This document shows, one piece after another, positions 16,306-25,017 of a DNA stretch of 35,562 bases. The position numbers and the translations under genes were made by a program. Below the pieces are notes generated by a model. The model made no database searches. It was not told the DNA's origin and saw only the letters and a list, made by a program, of their open reading frames with translations. Each line of letters opens with the position of its first letter. Within the stretch, counting starts at the first letter, position 1. This DNA comes from Candidatus Aminicenantota bacterium (lineage in GTDB: Bacteria > Acidobacteriota > Aminicenantia > UBA2199), in assembly GCA_020355945.1 (NCBI GenBank), contig CP070627.1:7855003-7890564 (forward strand), in the 5' to 3' direction.

Positions 16306-17768
16306 TATTTCAAATACCTCACTATTTTTTTGTTAAAAAGAATAAATACCAAAAGAATGATTCCCCACTGGAACAGGGTGGTCCCAACTGATTCAGGATT
16401 GGATATTGAGATATTGGCAATGGAAAAAATGCCGCCTTCACCCCAACCAATACTCTGATAAAACCACCACCCAATCATGAAAGCAAATTCGATGGGGATC
16501 ACATATTTGACAATAAAATTAAATCCTTTGTTCAATTTTATGTGAGAAAAGGCATTGATTTTTTCTTTCCTGAATCGGTCAACATTGTATTTGATGACCG
16601 TAATGGTAAAAAATATTCCACTGAGCATGAGCCCCAATCCCCAAACCCAATCCTGGTTTTTAAACACCCGTATATCCAGTGCGGAAGGCAGCCCCAATAA
16701 AAACGCCGCCAGACCGATAAAAATAATGGCCTTCTTTCGCTTAATGCCAAAATCCATCAGGATACGAGACGATAACTCCAACATCGAAATCAATGAGGAA
16801 ATGGCAGCAAAAAAAAGAGCTAAAAAGAAAATGATAATCAGGAATTGACCGGCTGGCATTTTTAAAAACAACATGGGTATGTGAATAAAAGCAAGACCCT
16901 CATTACCTTCTGCCATGATCTTCATACTCTGGGGAACCGAATGAAAAGAAAAAATCGTGGGAACAATAATAATGGCAGCCAACAAAGAAGCCGAATTATT
17001 CCCCATTGAAATCACCGTCGGAGATACCACCGGGTCCTCCTTTTTGGCAGCATAAACAGCGTAAGTTAATAAAAGCCCCCATCCCGCACCCGTAGACCAG
17101 GCCGATTGCGTTAAAGCATTTAACCACACTTTATGATCCGCCAATTGACTCAACTTAAAATCAAAAAGAAAATTCATCCCCTTACCAAACCCGGGAAGAA
17201 AAAGAACATTGACCGCTGCAACCAACAAAAGAAAAAACAAAGAGGGAATCAAAAAACGGTTGGCTCTCTCAATACCTTTGGCAATACCAAAATAGACAAT
17301 CAACCCGGTAAGCAAAAGGGAAATAAACTGGTAAAAGAAAGGCGCTTCCCAAAAGGTTTGCAAGGATCGAGAAGAAATAAAATTGGTCCAGGCCGCATCA
17401 GTATTAACCCCTTTACCGGTGTTAAATAAGAAGAAGATAAAGTATCTCAAAAACCAACCGGTGACCACCGAATAATAAAACATAATGGCTGTGGCTACAA
17501 AAGCAACAAAAGAACCCATCCAACTGTAGTTTTTACCGGCAAATTCTTTAAAAGCACCGATCAGGCCTCTTTTTGAGCTTCTACCCATCCCGAATTCAAT
17601 CATTAACAGGGGCAGGGACCAGAGGAATAGAAATACGACCCATGCCAGTATAAAGGCACCGCCGCCGTTTTGTGTGGCTACCCGGGGAAACCGCCAGATA
17701 TTCCCGGCACCTACCGCCATCCCCAGACCGGCAAAAATAAATCCCAATTTCGTCCGAAATATGTCCAT
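16305..17768 (-). CDS. sodium-dependent transporter, NSS (SNF) family
   Basis: A 487-residue polytopic inner-membrane protein with about twelve transmembrane helices. TM1 carries the hallmark LGFIFAGLGMAVGAGNIWRFPRV, which forms the sodium and substrate site, and TM6/TM8 regions (WSTGAGWGLLLTYAVYAA; ALFFAAISSLISMLEL) are typical. NSS proteins in bacteria take up amino acids with sodium; the presence of a MetS-like partner points to a MetP-like amino-acid carrier, but the substrate cannot be read from sequence. I chose the ATG at 17768, which has GGAG 6 nt upstream, over a TTG at 17780. It follows the preceding gene by 18 nt. Confidence 0.93.
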   Translation of the reverse strand: MDIFRTKLGFIFAGLGMAVGAGNIWRFPRVATQNGGGAFILAWVVFLFLWSLPLLMIEFGMGRSSKRGLIGAFKEFAGKNYSWMGSFVAFVATAIMFYYSVVTGWFLRYFIFFLFNTGKGVNTDAAWTNFISSRSLQTFWEAPFFYQFISLLLTGLIVYFGIAKGIERANRFLIPSLFFLLLVAAVNVLFLPGFGKGMNFLFDFKLSQLADHKVWLNALTQSAWSTGAGWGLLLTYAVYAAKKEDPVVSPTVISMGNNSASLLAAIIIVPTIFSFHSVPQSMKIMAEGNEGLAFIHIPMLFLKMPAGQFLIIIFFLALFFAAISSLISMLELSSRILMDFGIKRKKAIIFIGLAAFLLGLPSALDIRVFKNQDWVWGLGLMLSGIFFTITVIKYNVDRFRKEKINAFSHIKLNKGFNFIVKYVIPIEFAFMIGWWFYQSIGWGEGGIFSIANISISNPESVGTTLFQWGIILLVFILFNKKIVRYLK

Positions 17769-17786
17769 AGCTGTCTCCAATATATC

Positions 17787-19394
17787 TTAATTTCCTTTAA
17801 CCTGCGATTGAAATCCTATATCTGCATTTACGTTTATATTTACATCTACAGGAATTTCTTCCAGGTTTTTTAAAATTGTCTCCAATTCCGGGCTCAATTG
17901 CCCATATTCTCTAATAAGTATATAAGGTGTCTTATACCTGTTCATCACTTCTTCGGCTAATTCTTCCACCACCCGGGGAAAAACAGGTAAATAGATAGAT
18001 AATTTTTGGCTGTTGATATTAAAGCCAAGAGCACCTTTTTTTAACAGGTAATTCAGTTGTATAGTATTGGCCTGGCTTATCGGGTCTCTTGGGCCCTTCC
18101 TCAATTTATCCACCATTGAAACCAGGTATGCGGTGTAGATATTGATTTCATTTTCCCGGGGAACCAGGCCTGCTTCAATTAATACCGATGTATTGTGAAT
18201 GGCAATGACGCTTGCCTTTAATCCCTCGCTGAGGAGAAACAAATCGCCAAGGGTCTCGGAGATTAATTGCAATTCCATTTCTTTTTTCCCTTGATATTCT
18301 ATTGGCGTCCGGGAGGGTTTTTCGCGGATTTCAAAGCCTTTTTCGTCTGTATTCTTCGTTTGTTTACTTTTCTTTTCCTCCCTTTTATCTATCTCTTTAG
18401 CTTTAGCTTGAATCACAAATACAGGTCCCATGTGGTGAGCTATTTTATACATTACCAGGTTTGAGAGGTAGGACTCAGTATCTATATCCACCGACCTTAA
18501 CAGGTGATCCGCCAGTATTTTCCCGGAGATAGGTTTTAAAATGCATTCCACGTAGGCATCGATAAGATTTTTAAAAATGATGATTTTAAAGCGGCCCTGT
18601 TGGCTGAACAATTCCCGGTCCGGGTAAACAATACTCACCTGATGGGGCATTGATGAGTAAACCAGGTGGGCGATTTTTATGGGCGGTACATATGGGGTAT
18701 AAGAAACGGTCTTCTCTGTAGTTTTATAAGGTAAACGAGCCTGCATTTTGTCAAATTGCCGGATATATTCCTCGAACCGTTGGGTTTCTTCGGCATCATT
18801 CAAAAAAATAAACGTATCGAAAATTTTATGTGGTACCGAGGGCGCTGCATCCGGAACAGGGGAAGGCATATGCTCTGGGGGGGCACTGATGTCAAGAGGA
18901 GCCTGGCCCTTGAAATCCAGGTATTCCCAATCTAAAGTGGAAAAAAATAAAAATGATTTAACCCAGGATTCCTGCTGCATATGAGTCTCATTGGCTAAAA
19001 AAATGATTTCCGTCTTGTTTTTCTCCAGGCTGTACCATTCCGGCGTAAAGCAGTGAAACGTGTCATTCAATACCTGGTAAGATAATGACATCAAGTATTG
19101 TTTATGGCACTCATCCGGTTCGATTTCAGCAGTTTTTTTGAGTAAATAGGAAATTTTTTCTTTTAGTTCCTGGTTGTAGGGTTTGAAGAAATTGATTCGA
19201 TTTATCGTATCCACGTATCCTGCGATTTCCAGGAAATAATCCAATTGTTTCCGGGAAATCTCATCCAGGTATTGGATGGTTTCTGCTGCTTTGCCTGGGG
19301 GTTCGATTTCTATATTTCCTATTAAAGCAATTGCCGATAAAAGTACTAATGTAACGATTAAAGAATGTTTTATGGTTTTGTTGTTGGTTTCCAT
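17787..19394 (-). CDS. secreted or membrane-anchored protein of unknown function
   Basis: I do not recognise this 535-residue protein. From the ATG at 19394 (GGA ribosome-binding site overlapping the preceding stop) it starts with KTIKHSLIVTLVLLSAIALIGNIE, a signal peptide or membrane anchor, followed by a mostly helical domain of about 470 residues. A low-complexity Lys/Glu linker lies near 330-360 (KAKEIDKREEKKSKQTKNTDEKG). No enzymatic motif stands out; the region after it, with LISETLGDLFLLSEGLKASVIAIHNTSVLIEAGL, has the flavour of a helical metallopeptidase-like or dipeptidyl-peptidase-III-like fold, without HExxGH visible. It is co-transcribed between the permease and symporter genes. 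Confidence 0.75.
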   Translation of the reverse strand: METNNKTIKHSLIVTLVLLSAIALIGNIEIEPPGKAAETIQYLDEISRKQLDYFLEIAGYVDTINRINFFKPYNQELKEKISYLLKKTAEIEPDECHKQYLMSLSYQVLNDTFHCFTPEWYSLEKNKTEIIFLANETHMQQESWVKSFLFFSTLDWEYLDFKGQAPLDISAPPEHMPSPVPDAAPSVPHKIFDTFIFLNDAEETQRFEEYIRQFDKMQARLPYKTTEKTVSYTPYVPPIKIAHLVYSSMPHQVSIVYPDRELFSQQGRFKIIIFKNLIDAYVECILKPISGKILADHLLRSVDIDTESYLSNLVMYKIAHHMGPVFVIQAKAKEIDKREEKKSKQTKNTDEKGFEIREKPSRTPIEYQGKKEMELQLISETLGDLFLLSEGLKASVIAIHNTSVLIEAGLVPRENEINIYTAYLVSMVDKLRKGPRDPISQANTIQLNYLLKKGALGFNINSQKLSIYLPVFPRVVEELAEEVMNRYKTPYILIREYGQLSPELETILKNLEEIPVDVNINVNADIGFQSQVKGN

Positions 19395-19398
19395 TGGT

Positions 19399-20487
19399 TC
19401 ATTCCTTTTTAAAAAATTGGGAATTTTTATAATATTTGATGAGGTCATTGATATACATTTTAAATCCCGCGGAAGAGGGTATGGCCACCAGGAGGCCCCA
19501 GAACCCGAATAAATGGCCGAATACCACAATAGCTATGAGTACCCAAACAAAATGCAGTCCCACTTCCCGGCCCACGATTTTAGGATAAAAAAACCAGTTT
19601 TCACTTCCCTTTACAACAGCAAATACCAATAGGATGAGTAGTATTCTTTCATAGGATTGGAAATGAGTAAAGCCTACGATTAGTGATATAATGAGTCCGA
19701 TTACTGTCCCGAAGTAAGGGATAATATCACCGATACCGGCTATCACCCCGATTAGAACGGAGAAGGGCAGCCCAATGAGGCTTAAACCGACGGAATAGAG
19801 CACAGCCAGGATCAAAATCACAATGGCCTGCCCTCTTATAAAAGAAGAGAGAATCACATTCATCCGTTCGATGCGCAGGATTGCCTGGTCTTTGATTCGC
19901 GGGGGTATTAATCCGAAGAGAGCCTTCTTTATTTTCCTGAAATCTTTGATAAAATAGTAAGAGATCAGTGGGATAAATACCAGGTATAACAGGGTAATTA
20001 AAACGCTGTATAAACTGGAAAATGCGGCAACCAGTATGATGGACAGGTCAGTCAACAGGTTACTGAGCATCTCTTCTATTTTACCCATCAGGTTAATTTT
20101 GCCCAGGTAGTCCGGGAAATTTTGGGTGATATAATCACTGATGGATTTTATTTTTTGTGAAAATTTCTCCAGTATTTGTGGGAATTTTTCCGCTGCTTGT
20201 TTCACCTGGTCCGCCCCATAGGGAAGCATGTTAATTAAAAGAAAAATAAAAAGAAATACCAGGGTAATCATTAATAGCCCGGCGATGACGCCTCGAGAGA
20301 TATGGGTCTTCCTTTCCAGGGCACCCACCAGCGGGTTAAATAGATAGGCAATCACAAAAGAGAAAAACACAGGCGCGGCCAGGAGGGTAATGTGCTTTAG
20401 GCTGAGTATAAGAATTAATACAATTCCTGTATAGACGATCAATGCGGTCAGCGGTGGAGGTAGTGAAAATTTTCTTTTCTTTTTCAT
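19399..20487 (-). CDS. AI-2E/PerM-family membrane permease
   Basis: A 362-residue inner-membrane protein with about eight transmembrane helices and a soluble helical insertion after the first three (QVKQAAEKFPQILEKFSQKIKSI..., about 85-150), the layout of the AI-2E transporter (UPF0118) family. Family motifs include FSFVIAYLFNPLV, YYFIKDFRKIKKA, RGQAIVILILAVLYSVGL and the glycine/proline-rich GVIAGIGDIIPYFGTVIG. Members export autoinducer-2 or act as sodium/proton antiporters; which applies here is open. ATG 20487 is preferred over a TTG at 20505; neither has a clear ribosome-binding site. It heads a four-gene cluster. Confidence 0.9.
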   Translation of the reverse strand: MKKKRKFSLPPPLTALIVYTGIVLILILSLKHITLLAAPVFFSFVIAYLFNPLVGALERKTHISRGVIAGLLMITLVFLFIFLLINMLPYGADQVKQAAEKFPQILEKFSQKIKSISDYITQNFPDYLGKINLMGKIEEMLSNLLTDLSIILVAAFSSLYSVLITLLYLVFIPLISYYFIKDFRKIKKALFGLIPPRIKDQAILRIERMNVILSSFIRGQAIVILILAVLYSVGLSLIGLPFSVLIGVIAGIGDIIPYFGTVIGLIISLIVGFTHFQSYERILLILLVFAVVKGSENWFFYPKIVGREVGLHFVWVLIAIVVFGHLFGFWGLLVAIPSSAGFKMYINDLIKYYKNSQFFKKE

Positions 20488-20567
20488 AGTATTATCAATT
20501 AACAAAAAATTGCCATAAAGTAAAGGAAAAAAATTAAAAAATTGAAAAAATGAGAAAAAAGAGGATG

Positions 20568-20596
20568 TTGCAACCTGGGAAATAAAATGTTAAAAT
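20568..20596 (+). promoter_or_regulatory. promoter of the thioredoxin gene
   Basis: TTGCAA (20568-20573), 17-bp spacer, TAAAAT (20591-20596), leaving a leader of about 90 nt. Confidence 0.6.
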
Positions 20597-20693
20597 ATTC
20601 CCGGAATTTTCCCTGTTTCCCGAAGGGATATTGGCCGGCACCTGTAGTTTCGGTTTCGTATTCCGCGGGGTAAAGGATAAAGGAGCTTTAAGA

Positions 20694-21140
20694 ATGAGTA
20701 TCATTGTTAAATGCCCGGCATGCGGTGCGAAAAACAGGGTCAAAGAAGATACGGACGCCAATGAGAAACCGATTTGCGGTAAATGCAAAACGCCACTGAT
20801 TGTCCGCCAAATCACAGCGCCCGTGCATTTAACTGATGCCACCTTTGACAGCTTTATCCAAAAATCGCACAAACCGGTACTGGTGGATTTCTGGGCTGGT
20901 TGGTGTCATCCGTGTCGAGTACTTGCCCCTGTCCTCGAATCCTTTGCAAAATCGCAGCATTCTATCACCGTTGCAAAAGTTGATACGGAGCAGAACCCCC
21001 TTATTCCCTCAAAGTTCCAGGTATTTTCTATTCCCACTTTGATCCTTTTTGAAGGAGGTCAGGAAGTCAAGCGCATCAGCGGCGTCGTATCCCTCCAGGT
21101 GTTGGAATCCTATTTACAACCATGGATCAAGGTGAATTAA
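20694..21140 (+). CDS. trxC: thioredoxin with N-terminal zinc ribbon (Trx2 type)
   Basis: A 148-residue cytosolic thiol-disulfide reductant. The N-terminus has a zinc-binding ribbon, Cys7-x2-Cys10 and Cys28-x2-Cys31, as in TrxC. The thioredoxin fold follows, with PVLVDFWAGW-CHPC (Cys71, Cys74) and the cis-proline loop FSIPT. The active site is WCHPC instead of the usual WCGPC; a histidine at this position, as in DsbA, tends to raise the redox potential, so the enzyme may be less reducing than standard thioredoxin. The ATG at 20694 has AAAGGAG 8 nt upstream; an earlier in-frame ATG at 20631 lacks one. Confidence 0.93.
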   Translation: MSIIVKCPACGAKNRVKEDTDANEKPICGKCKTPLIVRQITAPVHLTDATFDSFIQKSHKPVLVDFWAGWCHPCRVLAPVLESFAKSQHSITVAKVDTEQNPLIPSKFQVFSIPTLILFEGGQEVKRISGVVSLQVLESYLQPWIKVN

Positions 21141-21145
21141 TGATG

Positions 21146-21184
21146 CCTCCGCTGCCTCTCGAGAGGTTCCTGGCCGCCGGAGAC
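21146..21184 (+). repeat. hairpin plus GGCCGCCGGAG element, copy 2
   Basis: A perfect CCTCTCGAGAGG palindrome (21155-21166) is followed by TTCCTGGCCGCCGGAGAC. The last 21 nt match the minus-strand element in front of rfbA at 18 positions. It lies between the thioredoxin stop and the next gene. Confidence 0.5.
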
Positions 21185-21206
21185 AAAATAACAGGATGGA
21201 GACCCA

Positions 21207-23177
21207 TTGAAAAAACCGGATTCTAAGAGTATTTATCTCCTGGACCTGTGGTTGGTTTTATTTGCAGCGGCTCTGCTGGGGTATGTGCTGGGGAATAAAC
21301 CACTTTACTGGATGGTTCTTCATTTACGTCCCATTGGTTTTGCACTGGCTTTTGTGGTCTCTTTTTGCGGTATAGGTGCCCCCTTCGTACGCTGGCTCTA
21401 CCCACACTACCCACAGCAATCAAAAACCGATGAGATTTTGGCTTCTTTTGCCTTAGGATTAGGATTAACAGGGCTTTTTACCTTTGTGTCGGGAATTTTG
21501 GGGATCATCAACCTCATGCTTTACGCGTTATGGACGCTTTGCGGTCTTGCTCTCTTCATATATACACTCCTGCGGCGATGGCTGCCGATATCTCTTGACT
21601 TAAGCGGCGAGATGAAGAAACCCTTGAATATTCTTGCCATTTTGGTTATGGTTCCTTTCTTGCTCCAGTTGATTCCTCCATTGGTTTCACCTGTGGTATC
21701 CACTGATGCTTTGGAGTACCACCTGTTGATTCCCAAAATCTTTCTCAACATGGGAAAGATTGACTATATTCCTTCTCTGCTGGAGTCCAATTACCCGTGT
21801 TTAGCGGAGTATATTTACCTGTTGGTCATGCCTATAGCCGGGGATGTGGTATGTAAATCGCTTCATTTTTGGACGGGTATTTTTCTTCTTTTTGCCATGG
21901 GGCGGTTAATTGTGAAGGTTAACCCGGGGACCAGTCGTTTATTGGGCCCGGGGCTTTATCTGTCCATGCCGGTATTTGTCCTTATCCTGGGGTGGGCATG
22001 GAATGATGCGTTTTTTGTCTTTTTCTTACTGCTTTGTATTCGTTATCTTCTTGACTACCAGGTGGCGGATGAAGGGCAGCGCAGTCCTCGCAGTCTTTTC
22101 CTGGCCGGGATCATGGCCGGGTTGGCCTCGTGGATGAAATATACCTTTGTCATGATATTTTTGGTTTTTATTCTCCTTCTCATTGTTGCCCTGGTGCGAT
22201 GGCGATGGAAATGGTATCACCTGTTCTGGTTTTTCCTGCCTATCGGAGTCATCTCCATGCTGGTTTTTATCAAGAATTGGGCATTCACGGGAAATCCCTT
22301 TTACCCTTTTCTTAACAGCATCTTTCACAGCCCTTATTGGACTGATGCGGCCAATGAATATTTCAATAAGGCCCTGAACCGGTGGGAGATGCCGGATTGG
22401 AATTGGACCTCTTATTTTTTGTTTCCTTTCCGTATGACGCTAAAACCGGTGCTGATCGATACTCATCCGGGGATTTTGCCTTTGGTTTTGATTCCAATGC
22501 TCTTTTTTCGCAGTTTTAACAAAGGGATTACATTCTTGAAAACCTTTATTGTCGCTTCTATATTGGTTTGGTTGCTAATCCGGACAGAAACGCGTTCGCT
22601 GCTGACCATGTTAGCGGTATTTTTTTGTATTGCTTCCATAGGATTGGAGCGCATGGCATGGAATCGTAAAGCTTTCAGGCGGCCGTTGGTGTTTTGTATC
22701 TGCCTGGCAGTGTTGGCTAACCTGGTTATTACCATTGCCACAAATTACCACTTAACTAAACCGATTAATTATTTCCTGGGGCTTGAAACCCGCAAGGATT
22801 TTTTACTTCGGAATGCCAGGTCGCAGTTAACCTATGAGTGGCTTAACCGCAGCCCGGGTGTAGGCAAAGTATTGTTAGTGGGATTTTTTGGCCCCTATTA
22901 CCTGGAAAAGCCTGCTTATTTCAGCAGTGTTTGCGATCCACCTATTGCTGAGGTGCTTTCCAATGGAATCAAAAGTCCCGGATCGCTGCGGCAAAAATTC
23001 CACGGCCTTGGCATCACTCATGTAGCGATCGACCAAAAGCAATACAAAGATGATAATCGTTATCGATTGTATGGATGGTCAGTTGAACAGAAAAGAATGT
23101 TTGAGGATTTTATCGCCCAATTTTGTCAACCTGTAGTCAAGTTTGGCAATGAAACCATTTACCGGCTGAAAAATTAA
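21207..23177 (+). CDS. polytopic membrane protein, GT-C glycosyltransferase-like
   Basis: A 656-residue protein with about twelve transmembrane helices. After two or three helices it has VVSTDALEYHLLIPKIFLNMGKIDYIPSLLESNYPCLAEYIYLL, an extracytoplasmic loop with the Asp-x-x-x-Tyr-His pattern and a second acidic stretch, as in GT-C/GT39-like enzymes that use polyprenyl-phosphate sugars; the C-terminal 150 residues form a soluble domain. A role in adding sugars to lipids, proteins or polysaccharide on the outer face of the inner membrane is likely, with the acceptor unknown. The start is a TTG at 21207 with TGGAGA 8 nt upstream. Possibly co-transcribed with the thioredoxin gene 66 nt upstream. 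Confidence 0.75.
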   Translation: MKKPDSKSIYLLDLWLVLFAAALLGYVLGNKPLYWMVLHLRPIGFALAFVVSFCGIGAPFVRWLYPHYPQQSKTDEILASFALGLGLTGLFTFVSGILGIINLMLYALWTLCGLALFIYTLLRRWLPISLDLSGEMKKPLNILAILVMVPFLLQLIPPLVSPVVSTDALEYHLLIPKIFLNMGKIDYIPSLLESNYPCLAEYIYLLVMPIAGDVVCKSLHFWTGIFLLFAMGRLIVKVNPGTSRLLGPGLYLSMPVFVLILGWAWNDAFFVFFLLLCIRYLLDYQVADEGQRSPRSLFLAGIMAGLASWMKYTFVMIFLVFILLLIVALVRWRWKWYHLFWFFLPIGVISMLVFIKNWAFTGNPFYPFLNSIFHSPYWTDAANEYFNKALNRWEMPDWNWTSYFLFPFRMTLKPVLIDTHPGILPLVLIPMLFFRSFNKGITFLKTFIVASILVWLLIRTETRSLLTMLAVFFCIASIGLERMAWNRKAFRRPLVFCICLAVLANLVITIATNYHLTKPINYFLGLETRKDFLLRNARSQLTYEWLNRSPGVGKVLLVGFFGPYYLEKPAYFSSVCDPPIAEVLSNGIKSPGSLRQKFHGLGITHVAIDQKQYKDDNRYRLYGWSVEQKRMFEDFIAQFCQPVVKFGNETIYRLKN

Positions 23178-23237
23178 ATACCTGACCGCACCGCGGCATT
23201 CGGTAACCAACTCTTTAAAAACTTTACTGCGAAGCGC

Positions 23238-24728
23238 CTATTGGGTGCTGCGGGTAATATAGAGTTGTCCTGGATGGTTATCTACAAATACCACATAAAT
23301 ATTCCCATAATGATCTAATGCAAAATCAATGGCGTATACGGATTCTGCGATTACAAAGGCCTCACTCCACGATGCCCCACTGTCGGTGGAACGGGTAAAG
23401 TTAAATTCACCGGAAGCATAAATAACATTGATATTCCCGGCTCTGTCGATGCGGATGCGGGGTGAACTGCCATTTCCACCGGAGGTGACTTCGGAATAGT
23501 AATCCCAGCTTGCCCCCCGGTTGGTGGATTTTTTAAAAACGATCTGGTACATGAAGGGTATGTACGCAGAAGATAAAACCATATCGAGGGTCCCTTCGGT
23601 GTCCACTGCAATATCGGAAGCGTTGCAGACGCCAAATCGCTGGTCGGAATCACCCCAGGTAACGCCGTAATCGTGGGAGTAGTTGAAGTAGACATGACTA
23701 TACCGGCTTCCACCGCTGGGCCAGGCTGTCCACGCCGCATAGACCCCACCCTCCATATCAACGGCCATGGATACATTGTAGGCGGAAGAAAAATTTTCCC
23801 ATCCTTTAAAAATATTGACCGACTCACTCCAATTGACACCGCTGTCAGTGGAACGAATAAAATTGATAAAGAAATACCAATTATCATACGTATGTGCCCA
23901 TACAACATTCATACCGCCCTCTCCATCCACGGCGATAAGGGGAACGAGGGCCTGAGAGGCTTCATCCGAAACATAAATCAAGCCACTCCATGTCCTGCCC
24001 TGGTCAATGGAACGGGTAAAACAGACCCTGTTATTGGCATTGAAAACGGTATTAATACCCCCCTCGCCGTCCACTGCCATACAGGGACGCAAATCATCCC
24101 CGGAGTCCTGGGCCACAGTGACCGGGGTTTCCCAGGTGTCTCCATTGTCCGGGGAACGGATGAACCGGATTTCACCGGCTTCGACACCGCCAGGGAAAAA
24201 TTCATAAACAACATTAAGGTTACCGGCTTCATCAACCGCAAAGGAAAGACCGCCGCATCTGCCGTCACCACCCGGGATGGCCAACGGGTCCGTAAAGGTA
24301 TGGTTGTTGTAAATGGTAAAGTTGACAATGTTGGAATACCCACCGCCCGGGGAAGGGTTGAGTACCACGACCGGTACGTCTCTTCCTTCGACCTCTGACA
24401 TCCTGCTTTTAAGCCCCATCACTGCCGCCGATTCACTACTGGCAATATCCCCCGGATCGATTTGACAGCTCAGTTCTTCGGCGCTAACAAACCCGGTCTC
24501 TTTTTCGACTCCATTAAAGAAGATTTTGGCACCGGTAACAAAATTCGCCCCATATGCCGTCAGGGGAAACGAGGGCATATGGGAAACCTTTGATACAGGA
24601 GAGAGGGATGATAAAACAGGTATGGGATTACTCTCCTCGTCGTCCCCTCCAATCCCTTTACACCCGTTAAACACAAACAGGATAAAAATCACCAAACACG
24701 CGGTCATTGTCATAAATGACTGTTTCAT
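23238..24728 (-). CDS. lipoprotein with IPT/TIG-like and BNR (sialidase-type) repeats
   Basis: A 496-residue exported protein. The N-terminus is a lipoprotein signal (LVIFILFVFNGC, predicted lipid-modified Cys at about residue 22; FNGC is an atypical lipobox). Residues about 35-130 (PVLSSLSPVSKV...LTAYGANFVTGAKIFFNG) look like an IPT/TIG immunoglobulin-like domain. The rest is a chain of BNR/Asp-box repeats (RSPDNGDTW, RSIDQGRTW, RSTDSGVNW, YSHDYGVTW, KSTNRGASW, RSTDSGASW), which build a six-bladed sialidase-like propeller. No catalytic Arg triad is evident, so it is probably a binding or structural surface protein, not an enzyme. GGAGG precedes the ATG. Confidence 0.88.
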   Translation of the reverse strand: MKQSFMTMTACLVIFILFVFNGCKGIGGDDEESNPIPVLSSLSPVSKVSHMPSFPLTAYGANFVTGAKIFFNGVEKETGFVSAEELSCQIDPGDIASSESAAVMGLKSRMSEVEGRDVPVVVLNPSPGGGYSNIVNFTIYNNHTFTDPLAIPGGDGRCGGLSFAVDEAGNLNVVYEFFPGGVEAGEIRFIRSPDNGDTWETPVTVAQDSGDDLRPCMAVDGEGGINTVFNANNRVCFTRSIDQGRTWSGLIYVSDEASQALVPLIAVDGEGGMNVVWAHTYDNWYFFINFIRSTDSGVNWSESVNIFKGWENFSSAYNVSMAVDMEGGVYAAWTAWPSGGSRYSHVYFNYSHDYGVTWGDSDQRFGVCNASDIAVDTEGTLDMVLSSAYIPFMYQIVFKKSTNRGASWDYYSEVTSGGNGSSPRIRIDRAGNINVIYASGEFNFTRSTDSGASWSEAFVIAESVYAIDFALDHYGNIYVVFVDNHPGQLYITRSTQ

Positions 24729-24739
24729 CCCTTCACCTC

Positions 24740-24865
24740 CTACGGATTTCTTCGTGTACCTTGTACCTTCGCGGCTATCTTCCGGTTCTTCCTGGCTTCC
24801 TCTACCCGGTATCGATTTAAAAAGGCATTAAAATTGAGATACAATTCCACGCGTAATTTCAACAT
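24740..24865 (-). CDS. possible 41-residue leader peptide upstream of the lipoprotein
   Basis: On the transcript of the lipoprotein gene an ATG at 24865 lies 9 nt after the -10 box and opens a 41-codon frame rich in Arg and Lys (VEEARKNRKIAAKVQGTRRNP at the end). Its TAG stop abuts and overlaps the GGAGG of the lipoprotein gene, so translation could be coupled. Part of it is made of a GTACCTT repeat, which weakens the case for a conserved peptide. Confidence 0.3.
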   Translation of the reverse strand: MLKLRVELYLNFNAFLNRYRVEEARKNRKIAAKVQGTRRNP

Positions 24866-24874
24866 CTTAAAAAG

Positions 24875-24903
24875 ATTATAACGATTAGGCAGACATTTTT
24901 CAA
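24875..24903 (-). promoter_or_regulatory. promoter of the lipoprotein gene
   Basis: Minus strand TTGAAA (24898-24903), 17-bp spacer, TATAAT (24875-24880). The leader to the lipoprotein start is about 140 nt. Confidence 0.72.
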
Positions 24904-24982
24904 GAAATAAATTTAGAAAAGGGTGAAGGGTATTGGCGAAAAATCTAAATTTTATTTTATCATAAAGCGGTTGACAGGATTG

Positions 24983-25011
24983 TTGACAACCATTGAAAAT
25001 ATTATTAAAAT
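24983..25011 (+). promoter_or_regulatory. promoter of the small membrane protein gene
   Basis: TTGACA (24983-24988), 17-bp spacer, TAAAAT (25006-25011). The ATG lies 6 nt after the -10 box, exactly where transcription should start. Confidence 0.7.
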
Positions 25012-25017
25012 AGTTGC

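Noticed and set aside
23673..24398. 241-codon plus-strand frame opposite the BNR lipoprotein
   Set aside because: Antisense shadow; the minus frame has signal peptide and regular Asp-box repeats.
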